Shown one piece after another: positions 1 to 12,500 of a stretch of DNA of 64,000 nucleotides. Location: assembly GCA_025267735.1 (NCBI GenBank), contig CM046304.1:4898001-4962000 (forward strand), written 5' to 3'. The DNA comes from Mactra quadrangularis. Its lineage: Eukaryota; Mollusca; Bivalvia; Venerida; Mactridae. Below the pieces are notes generated by a model, which saw only the letters and a program-made list of their open reading frames with translations, had not been told where the DNA came from and made no database searches. Made by a program: the position numbers and the translations under genes. Positions within the stretch are counted from its first letter, which is position 1. Every line of letters starts with the position of its first letter.

Positions 1-95
1 ATTTAATTGGACTTCACCTCTGCAGAGCAACAACCTCTGAACAGCAACACGCTATAGTCCCTCCCAGTGGGTATTGTTCAAGAGAGGTTGTACTG
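1..95. repeat. Dispersed repeat fragment ending in GTACTGTA
   Basis: Closely similar to 40842-40937: both contain AGAGCAACAACCTC, GTGGGT.TTG.TCAAG and end AGGTTGTACTGTA. Likely the end of a non-autonomous DNA transposon. Confidence 0.6.
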
Positions 96-137
96 TACTT
101 TGTCAATAGGCGACAGCTGTATGAGTAAGACAAACAA

Positions 138-354
138 TTTTAATGCCCTTTGTATAGAAATGTGTCACATCAAATGGGAGCTTTTGATAAACATGATTGC
201 GATATGATATAGACCACGCCTTCCTTCAAAGATTTGTGGGGTTGTTATTTTCGAAATTAATTGTAGATTAAGTCTAAATAATCAAAAATATGCAAACAAA
301 ATGGAGACATTTCGCTGTAATTCTAACTTTTCTGTCATAATCGTAGTATATACA
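138..354 (-). other. 3' UTR of the GABBR2-like gene (putative)
   Basis: Sequence downstream of the stop. An ATTAAA on the minus strand (138-143) is a possible poly(A) signal; no canonical AATAAA was seen in this interval, so the true end may lie outside the window. Confidence 0.35.
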
Positions 355-596
355 CTAAATATGCTCTATGACGTCACAGGATATATTTGACGTCATATCC
401 GTCTTTACTGAGTTCCCTTTACTTTTATCAGATACTCGTCTAGTCAACAATGTTTTGTTCCGTTCAGCAGACTTTGGAACCTGATTTGGAAACATAAAAG
501 TAATTTTTCGTCGTTTCCGTCGGTTGCCAAGCAACGACGTTTTTGAAATATTCGGATTCACGTTGAACTCGGCTTTCTTCCTTCTGTCCTTGCCAG
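355..596 (-). CDS. GABBR2: GABBR2-like terminal exon 19 with stop codon
   Basis: 242 bp, enters in phase 1, acceptor TAATTTTAG, ends at TAG (355-357). It reads [20 protein letters not shown], then [16 protein letters not shown] and finishes [12 protein letters not shown] strongly basic RRKRRK cluster is the main feature. The frame is open for the full 80 codons and the phase completes the preceding codon as Ala. A 6.3 kb intron separates it from exon 18, so this last link is the least certain of the splices. Confidence 0.75.
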
Positions 597-3500
597 CTAA
601 AATTAAAGTCAAGAAATAGAAGTAAACCCAATAATAAATTATATGGAACACCTAATACAATGAACAACAATTTATCTGTATTTGATCAGCTTCGTTCAAA
701 TGGCCGAAAATTTGTTAAGAAATAATAAGCCTCAGCGTTATCGCTTCTTTGAGGAAATTAACGGAATTCACAGAGCATTTCCGACTTATTGTCGGCCATG
801 TTGGTCATGTAAATATAACAGTAATGTAAAATGTATACATGTTGAAATCATAAATTCATTGAAAACTAATTTATAACATGCCGACCAAGCTGTTTTACAA
901 ATGTTTACAATCATGCGTTTGTTATGCTTTCAATTGCATGAAACAATTAATGGTGCACTTATCTGGAATTATCAAGCTGTTTTATATATGCATGTACATT
1001 GTGAGTCTATATTTCAACTTAATTACTAAGTATAAGCATGCCAGCTTAATATTCATCAAGACCAAAAGTAGGAACTTCACAAAACAACATTTTATCTTTA
1101 CTACCTGAATATGTTCATGTATTTCTTAATAATAATGTTTTAAATGTGGGTATATACGAGATGTCTAACGACTTCAACACAACACAAGAGGTTCAAGATA
1201 GCCCTACATCGCTCACCTGAGGGAGAGCAAAGGGTTTGATGAAGTGTGGTCTCTAGATCTGGATACCTATCCTTTATCGCACATGATGCATTATCTAACT
1301 TGACCAATTTTTCATTAAAGGTACTAGTTCACAGATTCGGTTAAGATTTTTCTATATTTTCAAAATACCATTTAGTGTCTGTAATTGTGTTAAACAATTA
1401 ATTCTTAATAATTTAGGACAAACAGACCTATAGATTGCAAGAAATATACAATAAAAGTCACGAAAATACACTAAGCTTGTCTATACCGTGACATACGGGG
1501 TAGATCTTTACTTCTTGAAACACCATCATTTGTACTTGTAAATGTGTATTTGCACTAAAATTGTCACTATCAAATCACGAATTTCCTGCTTTAAAATGTT
1601 TCCAGGCAATTTTGAAAACTTTCAGAAAAGTCAATCTGTGAATGAGTACCTTTAAAATGAAGTATCTGACCGAGTTTAGATAAAAATAACTGGAGAAAAT
1701 GTATGACCCCTAGAGTGTCAACAGTAAAAAGTTGACAAACACATCAGCTGACGCCGGACAATACCTCATTCTGAGCACTTAGTGCTCATATGAGCTAAAC
1801 GCAGCACACTTTTTTCATAACGAATTTTCACAGAGACTCTATGCCTACACTAAACCAATGAGTATATGAAAAACAAATACATTGCTACTTTTCGTGTTGC
1901 TTCTTTTGGTTGGGGTAAACGCCGTAACAACATTATCATATTTGTATAGGTCATATCACAGCGGTCGTTTAACCTACTCACCATTCCTGGAAAAGCTAAA
2001 TCTCTGGATTTAGCTGTCAACCAGTAACTCGACTCATACTTTCGTCAGAGATTGACAACTGCCCTACATGATTTAGAATCAATGGTAGAAGGGAGAATGA
2101 AGGAGTATCCCATTTCAGGTTATATGCAAGGCAAGATATGCCAACAATGATACATTTAAGCATCATATTATTTCATAAAATACAATTAAAAAGAGAATCT
2201 CTCAACATATTGTTTAATAATGCAGTAAATAAAGTTTTTATTCCAAATTGTATTGGCATATCCCTATATCACTCGTTTGAAACTTCATGTTGTTACATTT
2301 AAACATGTAGTCATGGAAACTGTTCTTCTATCGTGGAATAATTGCTTGGAAACTACAAAAGGTTAATGGAATAGATGTTTATTTCTTTGTTTGTTTATGT
2401 TGGGTTTAACGCCGTAGCAACACACTGTATAGGTCATATAATGGAGGTCAGTCAACCTACTCAATTCTCCTGGAAAGGCTAAATCTCTGAATTTAGCTGT
2501 TAACCAACTTCTAAGCACATACTTTCGTCAGTGACTGACAACTGCCCTACATAATTAAAAATCATTTGTAGGAGGGAGAATGGCCATAGAAATAATTTCC
2601 TGACCAAGCTCCACGAAAGTATGCCCCGCCCGGGAATCGAACCCACGACCCCTTGATCAGTAGGCTTGCGTGCTACCAATTAAGCTACCCAGGCGGCTGA
2701 ATAGAAGTTTAAAGCCATATAATTGATATGCATACCATCGAAAAATGGAACATACAGCGATGAAAAAATCATTACAAATGATCGTTTCTCACTTAATTTT
2801 TTCTAACATAAGCACACGTTTTGCAATAAGAAATTGATATGAAATGGGATAGACAGGGGTGTAAATATAAAAAGCATATGGATGTATGGAAAACAAACCT
2901 AAAAGACAGGATATATTAAGGATTGTATAATAGAAACGGTGAGTGTTATTAATATACATATAAACAGGTGGATAAATGTCTAATAAAACTAAAGGATTTA
3001 AGAGGCAAATATAGGAACAATCGGTTACTTTAATCACATGCTAAAGTACGAACAATATCTGGTACGAAGACGACAAAAACAACAACAACTTCTACGTCAA
3101 AAATCTATAAATACTGACCAATCACATGCAGTTATACAGTTTATGTTATAAATATTACGACAGCAAAGCCGTTGTACATTCAATCTCATTCCTCGAGTCT
3201 GAAATCCGCAATAAATAAATAAAAGTACAATTAAAATGCATAGCAATACATCCACGGTGCGAAACTCGTGTGACTTCATCCGGGCATCTTTTACCATACA
3301 TGGAAAGTGGGTCGCTCGTCTAAAGTTGGTATTTTGCTTAATATTTTGAACTGAACAATTGGCATATTTTCCCACGAATACCCACATAAACCCCTGCATA
3401 AGAAATTTCGGATCAAATAAGAATGCTGGTATTCATTTTATCCAAAATTTGTTTCCCAAATGACGTCAAAACGATTGAATTTAACAGGAATGCAATGACT

Positions 3501-6500
3501 GCAGCAATAATATCTCGTAAACATTGTTTACGTATTCTTGGGAAAATATACCAGTTCAAATTAAGCGAAAAATCTACCGTAGTCTTTTGACCCACTTGCC
3601 ATGTATAATAAAAGATGCCCGAATGAAGTCACGTGGGTTCTCTACCGTGACATTATAAATTATACAATAAACATATCAGTAACATTACAAATGCTTATTC
3701 ATGACCGGAAACGGATGTCGGATGTAGAGCCGATGCGTTCCGAATGCAGCAGGCGGAAAATGGTTGAGGCTAGTGTCAAGTTATCCGGTCCATCCCGTTC
3801 TTTTATATGAAAACTTTGAGAAAATAGAATTTTGTTAAACAACGTAGAAGCTAATGCGGCAAGCATTTAGTTATTGTACAACATAGTCTACATATATATA
3901 AGTATACATATCAACAGAGTCGTGCAATGCTGTTAGTACTTTGATTCAACATAAATATATAGTTTTGTTAGTGAACATACATGCTCAGTTTGCAATATGT
4001 ATAATACAGTGAAAGTCCAAAGGCTTCGTGGCGAAGAAACGAAAAGACGAAGATATGACAGATGTAAGGCGAAAACACGACAAATCCATAGTTTGTCATA
4101 TCTTTGTGTATTCGTTTCTTCGTGGCGAAGAAACGAAGAAACAAAAACACGAAGATACGACAGATGAAGGGCGAAAACACGACTAATCCAAAGTTTGTCG
4201 TATCTTCGTTATTTTCGTTTCTTCGCCACGAAGAAACGAAAAGACGAAGATACGACAGATGTAAGGCGAAAACACGACACATTTTATCTGTCGTATTGAT
4301 GTATTTATTTTGTCGTGTGTTTGTTTCTTTGTGGCAAAGAAACGAAAAGACATAGATACCACAAACTATGGATTTGTCGTGTCTTCCTGTTTTCGTTAAT
4401 TCGTTTTATCGCGGCGAAGAAACGAAAATACGACATTACATAATTCAGCCACCATAATTTTATAACATATAATCCATTTTAATGATTCTGTCACTTGTAT
4501 CTTTGCAGTCGATTTTCCAAAATGGAAAAGAAGTCATTATTTCGCTTTGTTGATCACATCACTTGATTTAAACATGTACAACTAATTATAAAAATGTAAT
4601 GCCCAGTGTCAGGACAATGAAAAGTTAGAAGTCTCATTTCATAGAAAATGTCAAATTACTTAAGGTTCGTTCTACAAAATGCGAATGATTAATTCGAAAA
4701 ATTAAATCAAAGTACCGAGGTGCTTAGAGGACAATGTCCTTAATTTATGAGATATTCAGCTATATTACTTCAGTATATATGTAAACCAACCAACATCGTC
4801 TAATATAAAGCTCATTTAGGTAACATGAGACATTGTTTACATAGAATATCGTTTAGATTTGTCTCAAGTTGTTCTAAACGAGCTATGAAGCTTAAATATA
4901 TCTTTTTTTTGGAATAACAAGTTTACACGCGTTTTATTACGTCCATGCAGTGTACGAAATCATTTTTGTTTTTAACGTCGTATTCAACACATATTTAGGT
5001 CATATATTATACGACGGCCAGCTCTTCCTACTATAGGTTTCCTGGACACTTATCAATCACTAGTACTAACTTACCCTTCCACGAGGCCGACAACTCATGT
5101 ATAGGGTATGACCTACTGCGATCGGGCTCGAACCAGCGATCTCCGGATTCGAAGTCAGACATGCTAACCACTGCGCTTCGGCCGCGGCTCTAACTCGTCA
5201 GAGCACTTCCAGCCCAGCAGTGACGTATCTCATGTTCAATTTTAATGTTTGTTTAAACTATACGTGTGTTGTTTTAACTTCCTGGTGCGGCCCATAGAGC
5301 TCCCTCCCACGAACCTAATGGCCGAAGTCCTCCCAAGAAGAAAACAAGAATACATAAACACAATGAACACCGTATAAGACACAGGCAAAGCGTATGGACT
5401 TGCACTTGGTCTATTAAGGGGGAAGTGCACCAAATACACCACGTTTCCGTAAAGAAGCGGAACAAAGTGCCAAGACCTGAGCCCGATCTTGGCTCGTTAG
5501 AGCTGAAAACAATGCACCAATTTCCGATATCATACAGAAATCCAGCGCTGAGACTTGCGTCTGACTTCAACATTAAATTCCTTGAATATACATACAAAAC
5601 ATAAATTACTATCAATTTGGTTCAGCATACCACTGTATACAATTTAGAAGCATGTCAAATAAATCCCAATGGACATTGGTTTACTTGAAATTTCATAACT
5701 AGCATAAGTATCTTTTATACAATTGATATTTTTATTGCTTTTTTTATTTGATAGGTGTAATTTACATGTTTTTAATGAAAACTCATTATATTAAAAAAAT
5801 TTCTTACACAATTATCTTCCCCTGATATATGGCCACTTTACTATATTTAAGTAGTGTTACATGCTATGACCTTTAGGACCCAAAATAGCGCAGTCGGTTA
5901 AAGGGTTGGGTTGATAAGTTATCAAGCAATGTGTTAGGGGGTTCAAAACCTAGTCAAGGCGTAACTTTTTATTTTTATATTTTTTATTATATGTACATTA
6001 TTTAAATGTATCATGTTTTATGTGTGAATGTAAGAGAAATATTGACATATTAAGATAAGTAATTTAATGAATGTTAAAAGTGATTAGTGTTATTTTTACG
6101 TATATTTTGGTTATGTCAGTTAAGGTTATATTAGAGCGTGGTTGGGAGAATTATCTAAATTGTTTGCTTTACAAAGGGGTCTGGAAATGTAGGCTTAAAC
6201 TTAGTAATAAGTTTTGCCAAAAAAAATGAATAGACAGGCAAGTTCATGATAAGCGCATAATGGTTAGTTTTATAAGGCATTTATGACTTACACCGTTGTC
6301 TCGTGGATGTCAAATGACGATAAAATATCGATGGTTTCTCAAACGCATTAGTTAATTTCTCGAGGAAAATTAAATAATTTTTTTTTTATTTATTATAATT
6401 TCATATGTATCATCAATCTAATATACAAGCATATACTTTCTATTTTGTACTGTTCAATGCAACCCATAAATTAAATAACTTTTTTCTGCACACAAGGACC

Positions 6501-9500
6501 CGCATTATTGTCTGGCTATGACGGGCGCTGCGCACTCTTCAACCCCCAGCGTCAGGGGAGGGGGCACATACCTGAAGTATCTGAAGAGGGAGAGGCTCGT
6601 AAAGGCAGGTAATTTTTAGGCAACTTTCCGTACATGAAATTTAGAATATCCTGTTAAAACATTAAGTTTAAGTCCTGTTACGGCCATCTTGAATGGTGAG
6701 GGGTTGCGACACGTACATGTAAAACACGGGAATGACCTGTAAATGCTTAAGAATAAGATTAGGTGAATTTTATTTATTATCATATATGGTGATACAGAAA
6801 TGCAAAGTTGTCTATAATACTCATGCATATAATGGAACAAAGTCTTACCAGTTCTTGAATTAACATTTGATGATAAAATAGGTTTACAGTAATCACTATC
6901 AGCAGTATTATAATTCTTGTTTGGCAAATTATGTATCAATGGATGTATCTCCGTCACTGGATTAGCCCTGAGTATAAAAAGAACAATAGTATGTTTGGTT
7001 TTGTAAAGGTTAGTGCCGTAGCAACACATTGTATAGGTCATATAACGGCGGTCAGTTAACCTACTCACTCCTCCTGGAAAGGCTAAATCTCTGGATTTAG
7101 TTGTTTACCAACTACTAAGCACATTCGCCAGTGACTGACAACTGCCATACATAATTAAAATCATTGGTAGGAGGGAGAATGGCCGACAGTTCTTGGATAA
7201 ATGGAATTTTAAGAAAAAAACTAATTATGCATACTGCAAGTTGGGTAGCGGTAACAGAGAAACTTACTATGCACACTGCAAATTTGAACGAAGTATTGAA
7301 TCTGATCGATTCAGAAAATAAAGTTCAAGCAAATTTCAAAATGGCGTCCATTTGTTGACGTTTTTTTACGATACGAAATGGTTTAAATTCTATATTTTGG
7401 ACCATAGAAATTTTATTCTGAAACGGACAACAAGTGATTGCAACGAAAGTAATACATGTACACTGCTCAAGTCTTACAAAACAGTGCTATAAACTAAAAT
7501 AAATCATTCATTTTGAGTTTGTAAGCGGCCCGAATGATAAAGTCGCTTGTGAGGACAGAATTAGTCTAAAATATAAGTACATAAGTACTTACCGACCGTT
7601 CTCTTTATACTGTCCACCAATGGACGTTATCGACGCTCTAGGTTTAGAGGGGCCACAATAAACACCGCCGAATACATCATCCTCGTCGTCATCGTCACTC
7701 ATCTCAGGATCACTTAGCCGAATAGATTCCTTCATTGAACCGCCTCTTAATGGTACACCTTGAGGTCTTAGAAATAAAGACTTAGAAATAGAGACTTTAA
7801 TGTTGAGTGTTTCCAAAATAAATTTTCAAGAATTATATCAGGTGATTGCGTGGCCGAGCGGTTATATATGATGTGAGGCTAGCTATCGTTAGAAAGCCAG
7901 ATCCAAATAGCATAAAATCACTTTCAAAACGCATCTCTGAGTTTTTTTAAGAAACAGCTTAGGTATTTGAGACCTTGAAGCAGACTCCGATGTAACCAAC
8001 AATGAAGCTATAGGGTATATGACTAGTATTATCTAGACATACTGTCATACATCAAGTTTATTTTAGTTGTGTTTTACGCCGTGGTAACACATTGCATAGG
8101 TCATGTCATGGCGCTCAGTCTACTCGCCATTCTTGGAAAGGCTGAATCTCTGGATTTAGTGATTAACTAGTAACTAGGCGCATACTTTCTTCCGTCTGTA
8201 ACGAACAACTGCCCTAAATGAATTAGAATCAGTGGTAAAAACGGAAAATAGCTTGAAAATACTCCATGACCAAGCTCCAAGAAGGTATGCCTCACCCAAG
8301 AATTGTACGCTACCTTCATCGTCGGTCACCCCACGATACATAACTCCGCTATGCTGCGTTATATTCCGGGGGCCATTTGGTTAGGATAATCTCGTAATTA
8401 TGAATAATTAATGAGACAGTTTCATTGGCTCCGCAAGGAAACCACTGCGGAAAACCAATGAAAATACGCAACTTTTTTTTGAAAATAAACATGTGAGTTG
8501 GTTTCTATTTTAAGTAAGAAAAACCCAATATGACGTCATTGTTATTGAAGAGTATTTAATTGTAACTTGCGATTTCATTGGAAGAAGATTGGTCTCCCCT
8601 GCCTCATGCATATTTATGAATACGAGATTTTGCCAGTCAAGTTGCCCACGGTACGTATTGAGTGTAACAGGAGAAAGTACTGTGGTTCCCAACGATGCGC
8701 TACCTTATACATAATAAAGACACATAAACGATAATTTTCCTACCTGGAGTCATCCTGACTGTCTACAACAGACATATCGGTACAAGTTGACGTCACAGAT
8801 TTATTATTCTTTAATGCTGACGTACGATTGGTACTCAACGTCCAGTTAGTTGACCCACAACTTATATCAGAAAATATTGACCCTACGTCAGCTTCCGAAC
8901 CTTTGTAATAGAAACAATGAAATACCATGTCATTAGACGGTGTACTATCTGAGTGCTAGACAGAGTTATCTGGTGGTAGCTTAAGCAATTTGCAAATAAA
9001 ACCGAGTAAATCCGATTCGAAATACCGCTAAATTTCCATGCGGTTTACTTGGACAATATCATAATAAACGTAGTCCGAGAGAGAGAGATAAGTATCGCAC
9101 GATTCCGTAATATGGCATGTTCAAAGTGTTCTCAGTATCGTCAAAGCTGCACGCTCACAGATTTCAGCATAAAATCGTTCTTCTAAAATTCTCAAAATTG
9201 TATAGACACATTCTGAAGGCAGTATTAAAGCATTGTTATCATGATGACAATTCAAGTGCAAATCTAATTTACATATAACTGTATGTATGCCTTTTTAATT
9301 GGTAAATGTGAATCTATCTAAATGTATATTCTAATCTGGATTTTGTCTAAGGATTTTTGAAGGGCACTGTGCAAAAGGATATACTTTTATTGAACCTTAT
9401 GGTATTGTTATTTATCATTTTATTCCAGAACATCTCGTCTTTGATTACCTAGCCATATTGTTTTCCAATTTAACAAAATACATCGTTAAGATAGCTCGCA

Positions 9501-12500
9501 TCAAAATGCCCTCTCACTATGTAGGGTGTATCATACTGTATTTTTCGTTTTTTCTTAATTGTCAAAGCATGAATAATTACACGGTGCATGCGTTTGTTAA
9601 AATTATTGTCGTAATACATCCATGATGTTACGAAAGTGTGTATTATGATTGAGTAAAGCTGCTTATGCCGTATAATATGTTTTAGTCAAGATATTTTAAT
9701 AACAATTTGGCCGCCAGTACAAAAACAATACATTCAGTCACCGTGAAATTATTCAAGCTTTGACAGTTGAGAAAAAACGGACAATACGCCAGGTTTATAA
9801 AAAACAAACCAGATTCTATCAATCGCAAACCTTGATGGTTTTAGTATATGCAATCGGCAAGAACGGTACGAGTTCTATGACTTTTTAACATTAATTATGA
9901 AATTTGCAGCAATGTACGTTCATATGCGTAGCGATCGATTATAATCCAACCTGGAGACTAGTTTTCAAAAATTTAGCCAAACTGTTTCGTATTTGGATCG
10001 ATAGTTTTTAAAACATACCCATAGAAACAGAGGGGGAGCAAAGCACCTTTCCCAACATTCCGGATCTAATAATTATTGATTCGACGTCTTACCGTTCGGT
10101 CTTAATACCCCTCCTTACTTGACGGAGCACTCTATATTCGTCCTAACAGTGTAAAGGTGCCTTCAAGTCAGCAATGATAAATGCGCTTATTATCCCAAGT
10201 TAAGAATATCATTTACATATAAATGGCCCAGTAATGCATTCTCAAGGACGTGGTAAGACATTGGTTCGTCCGTATCCTTTCTGAACAATGATTAATAAAT
10301 GAAGTAAATGTAAATTTCATAGAACACTAGACTTGCAAGAGTCGACCAACACATTTATATTATTAATTGGTTTTGCAGAACACATATCTGTGCTACGGTT
10401 TAAAGATTCAAATAAATAATTATAGTTATTTTAGTTTGTAATATTTTGTTTTTAGATCATCCAATGCACATTATTGAATTTAGTGTTGAGGTTGTTTCGT
10501 TTATACTTATTCAATTTAGCCCGATTTTGAAAAAGTTCTTACAACTTTGATTAATCACTCTCGAGTCAGCGGAGTCCGCTTCCTGGTCCACCAGTACTGA
10601 GATAGTAGAATAAAGTTTCTCGCTCAAAGAAACAACAATGTAGATTGTGGGTGGTATTTCAACCTAGCCGGAATAGGTTGTCTGATATTTGTTACCAATA
10701 TGCAGAAAGATAAATAAAAATATAATTATGATAATTGATAGTCCGAAGGCTCGAATTCAGTATGTTAGAACTACACGGATAAGTTGAACATTAAGCTTAT
10801 ACAAAACAAATGATTGTTTGTTTGTTTGTTTTGTTGGGTTTAACGCCGTAGCACCGTAACACTTTGTATAGGTCATATATACTTGCTGTTCCTGGAAAGG
10901 CTAAATCTCTGGATTTAGCTGTTAACCAATTACTAAGCACATACTTTTGTCTGCGACTGACAACTGCCCTTCATAATTAAGAATGATTGGTAGGATGGAG
11001 AATGGCCGTATGAACAATTTCATGATCAAACTCAACGAAAGTATGCCCCGTCCGGGAATCGAACCCACGTCCCCTCGATCAGTAGACTTGCGTGCTACCA
11101 ACTGAGCTAGCCGGGCGGCTACGAAACAAATAGCAGGAATAATTTCGAATTTTGACTGTTCGAAACCCGGTTCGCTGGAACTGTATTATGACCTTCTCAT
11201 TCGAGACTTCGAACTTTCACTGTAGATATACTGACCTGTTGAAAGTCTGCTAGGCGATGAGTCAGCAAATCTTAGTTCTACAACCTTTTTATGTAATGGA
11301 CTTTTACCAGCAAAATATATTCCGTGTGTATCTTCACCAAGCTGTGCCATTATATCATGTAGTAATCGCATTTTCTACAATAATATACAAAAGTTATCAA
11401 AATCAAAGCCCTAAAAGTATTGAATTTGTTTGGGTTTAAAAAGTAAGACTTTTTATAGATTAGGAACATTTCTTCCGTTTTCTAACTGATTGATAGGAAA
11501 TGACTTTTACCTATAGCCAAATGGTACAGGGGTCATTTTAAGTACCATTCAGTGACCCTAGGTTAAAAGTTACCATTCATGCACATTCGTTCCACTACAC
11601 CCAAATGCTTGCATACATGAAAAAAACATCACTGTTTAGTTGCCATTAAAAGTCATATCATCGACTATGACAAAATGTTGAAACTCGTGTGATGCGTTAA
11701 TCATACGTGCATCAAAGCTTGTGCGTAAGATATTTCCTAATTATCAAACGTAAGTCTTGTCGTTGATCATCTTATTCAACTATAAAGAAAACACGTTGTA
11801 CCATTGGATATCTACTTGTTGCTAATTACCTAATGAATTCCACGTGCGGAAAGCCTGTCGTTGTTGAACAGCTGATGCGAAATGGCCGGAAGTTGCCTCG
11901 GTATCATAATTTTGGCACACTTGCTCAATACTGGAATATACTGCCATCATTGAGGCTATATCGGCATACCTTCATGGCAATTTTGGTACTATTATAGTAC
12001 ATTATGCAAATAAAGAACAATATTTTACCTCAGCTATTACTGTTCTATATCGAATATTTTCTTCTTGTAAATCTTCATTTTTCTTTCTTAAGTCATATCC
12101 AACGTCGTCTCTACTGTTTTGTTTCTTTGGTTTTTGTAACTTTGCACGAATTCTTCTCTCTTCACCAGTTGGGTCACGTTTTAGCTCTATCAACTGCAAG
12201 CAAACGTAAAATGTTTGTTCCGGTTGGGTTAATGCCATTGCAACACATTGTACCACGTCATACATTAATCCCGCTGATTTAAAAACTCACTACAGTATTT
12301 CTGAACTCACGATCGATATAAATAGATATCTGTATCTATGTACGAGGATTATTCAAATATCTTAAATACATATTATATCATATTACACAAATATCGAAAA
12401 TTTAATTCAAAGGGATCAATTTATAAGCCGGTTGAATAAAACTCAACAAAATAAGTAAAACAATAGGGTTTTATGGTGGCATATTTCTGCCACAGGATAA

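Larger units (their letters stand above)
597..6848 (-). other. Intron 18 (6.25 kb), repeat-filled
   Basis: Contains a TTAA-flanked MITE, several SINEs, the CGAAGAAACGAAAA array and otherwise unassigned AT-rich sequence. The short open frames at 682-1108, 2789-3810 and 5242-5615 show no family features and overlap repeats in part. Confidence 0.6.

Noticed and set aside
5242..5615. Two overlapping minus-strand frames up to 113 codons
   Set aside because: No domain, no splice or promoter context; lies beside a SINE in an intron. Treated as chance.
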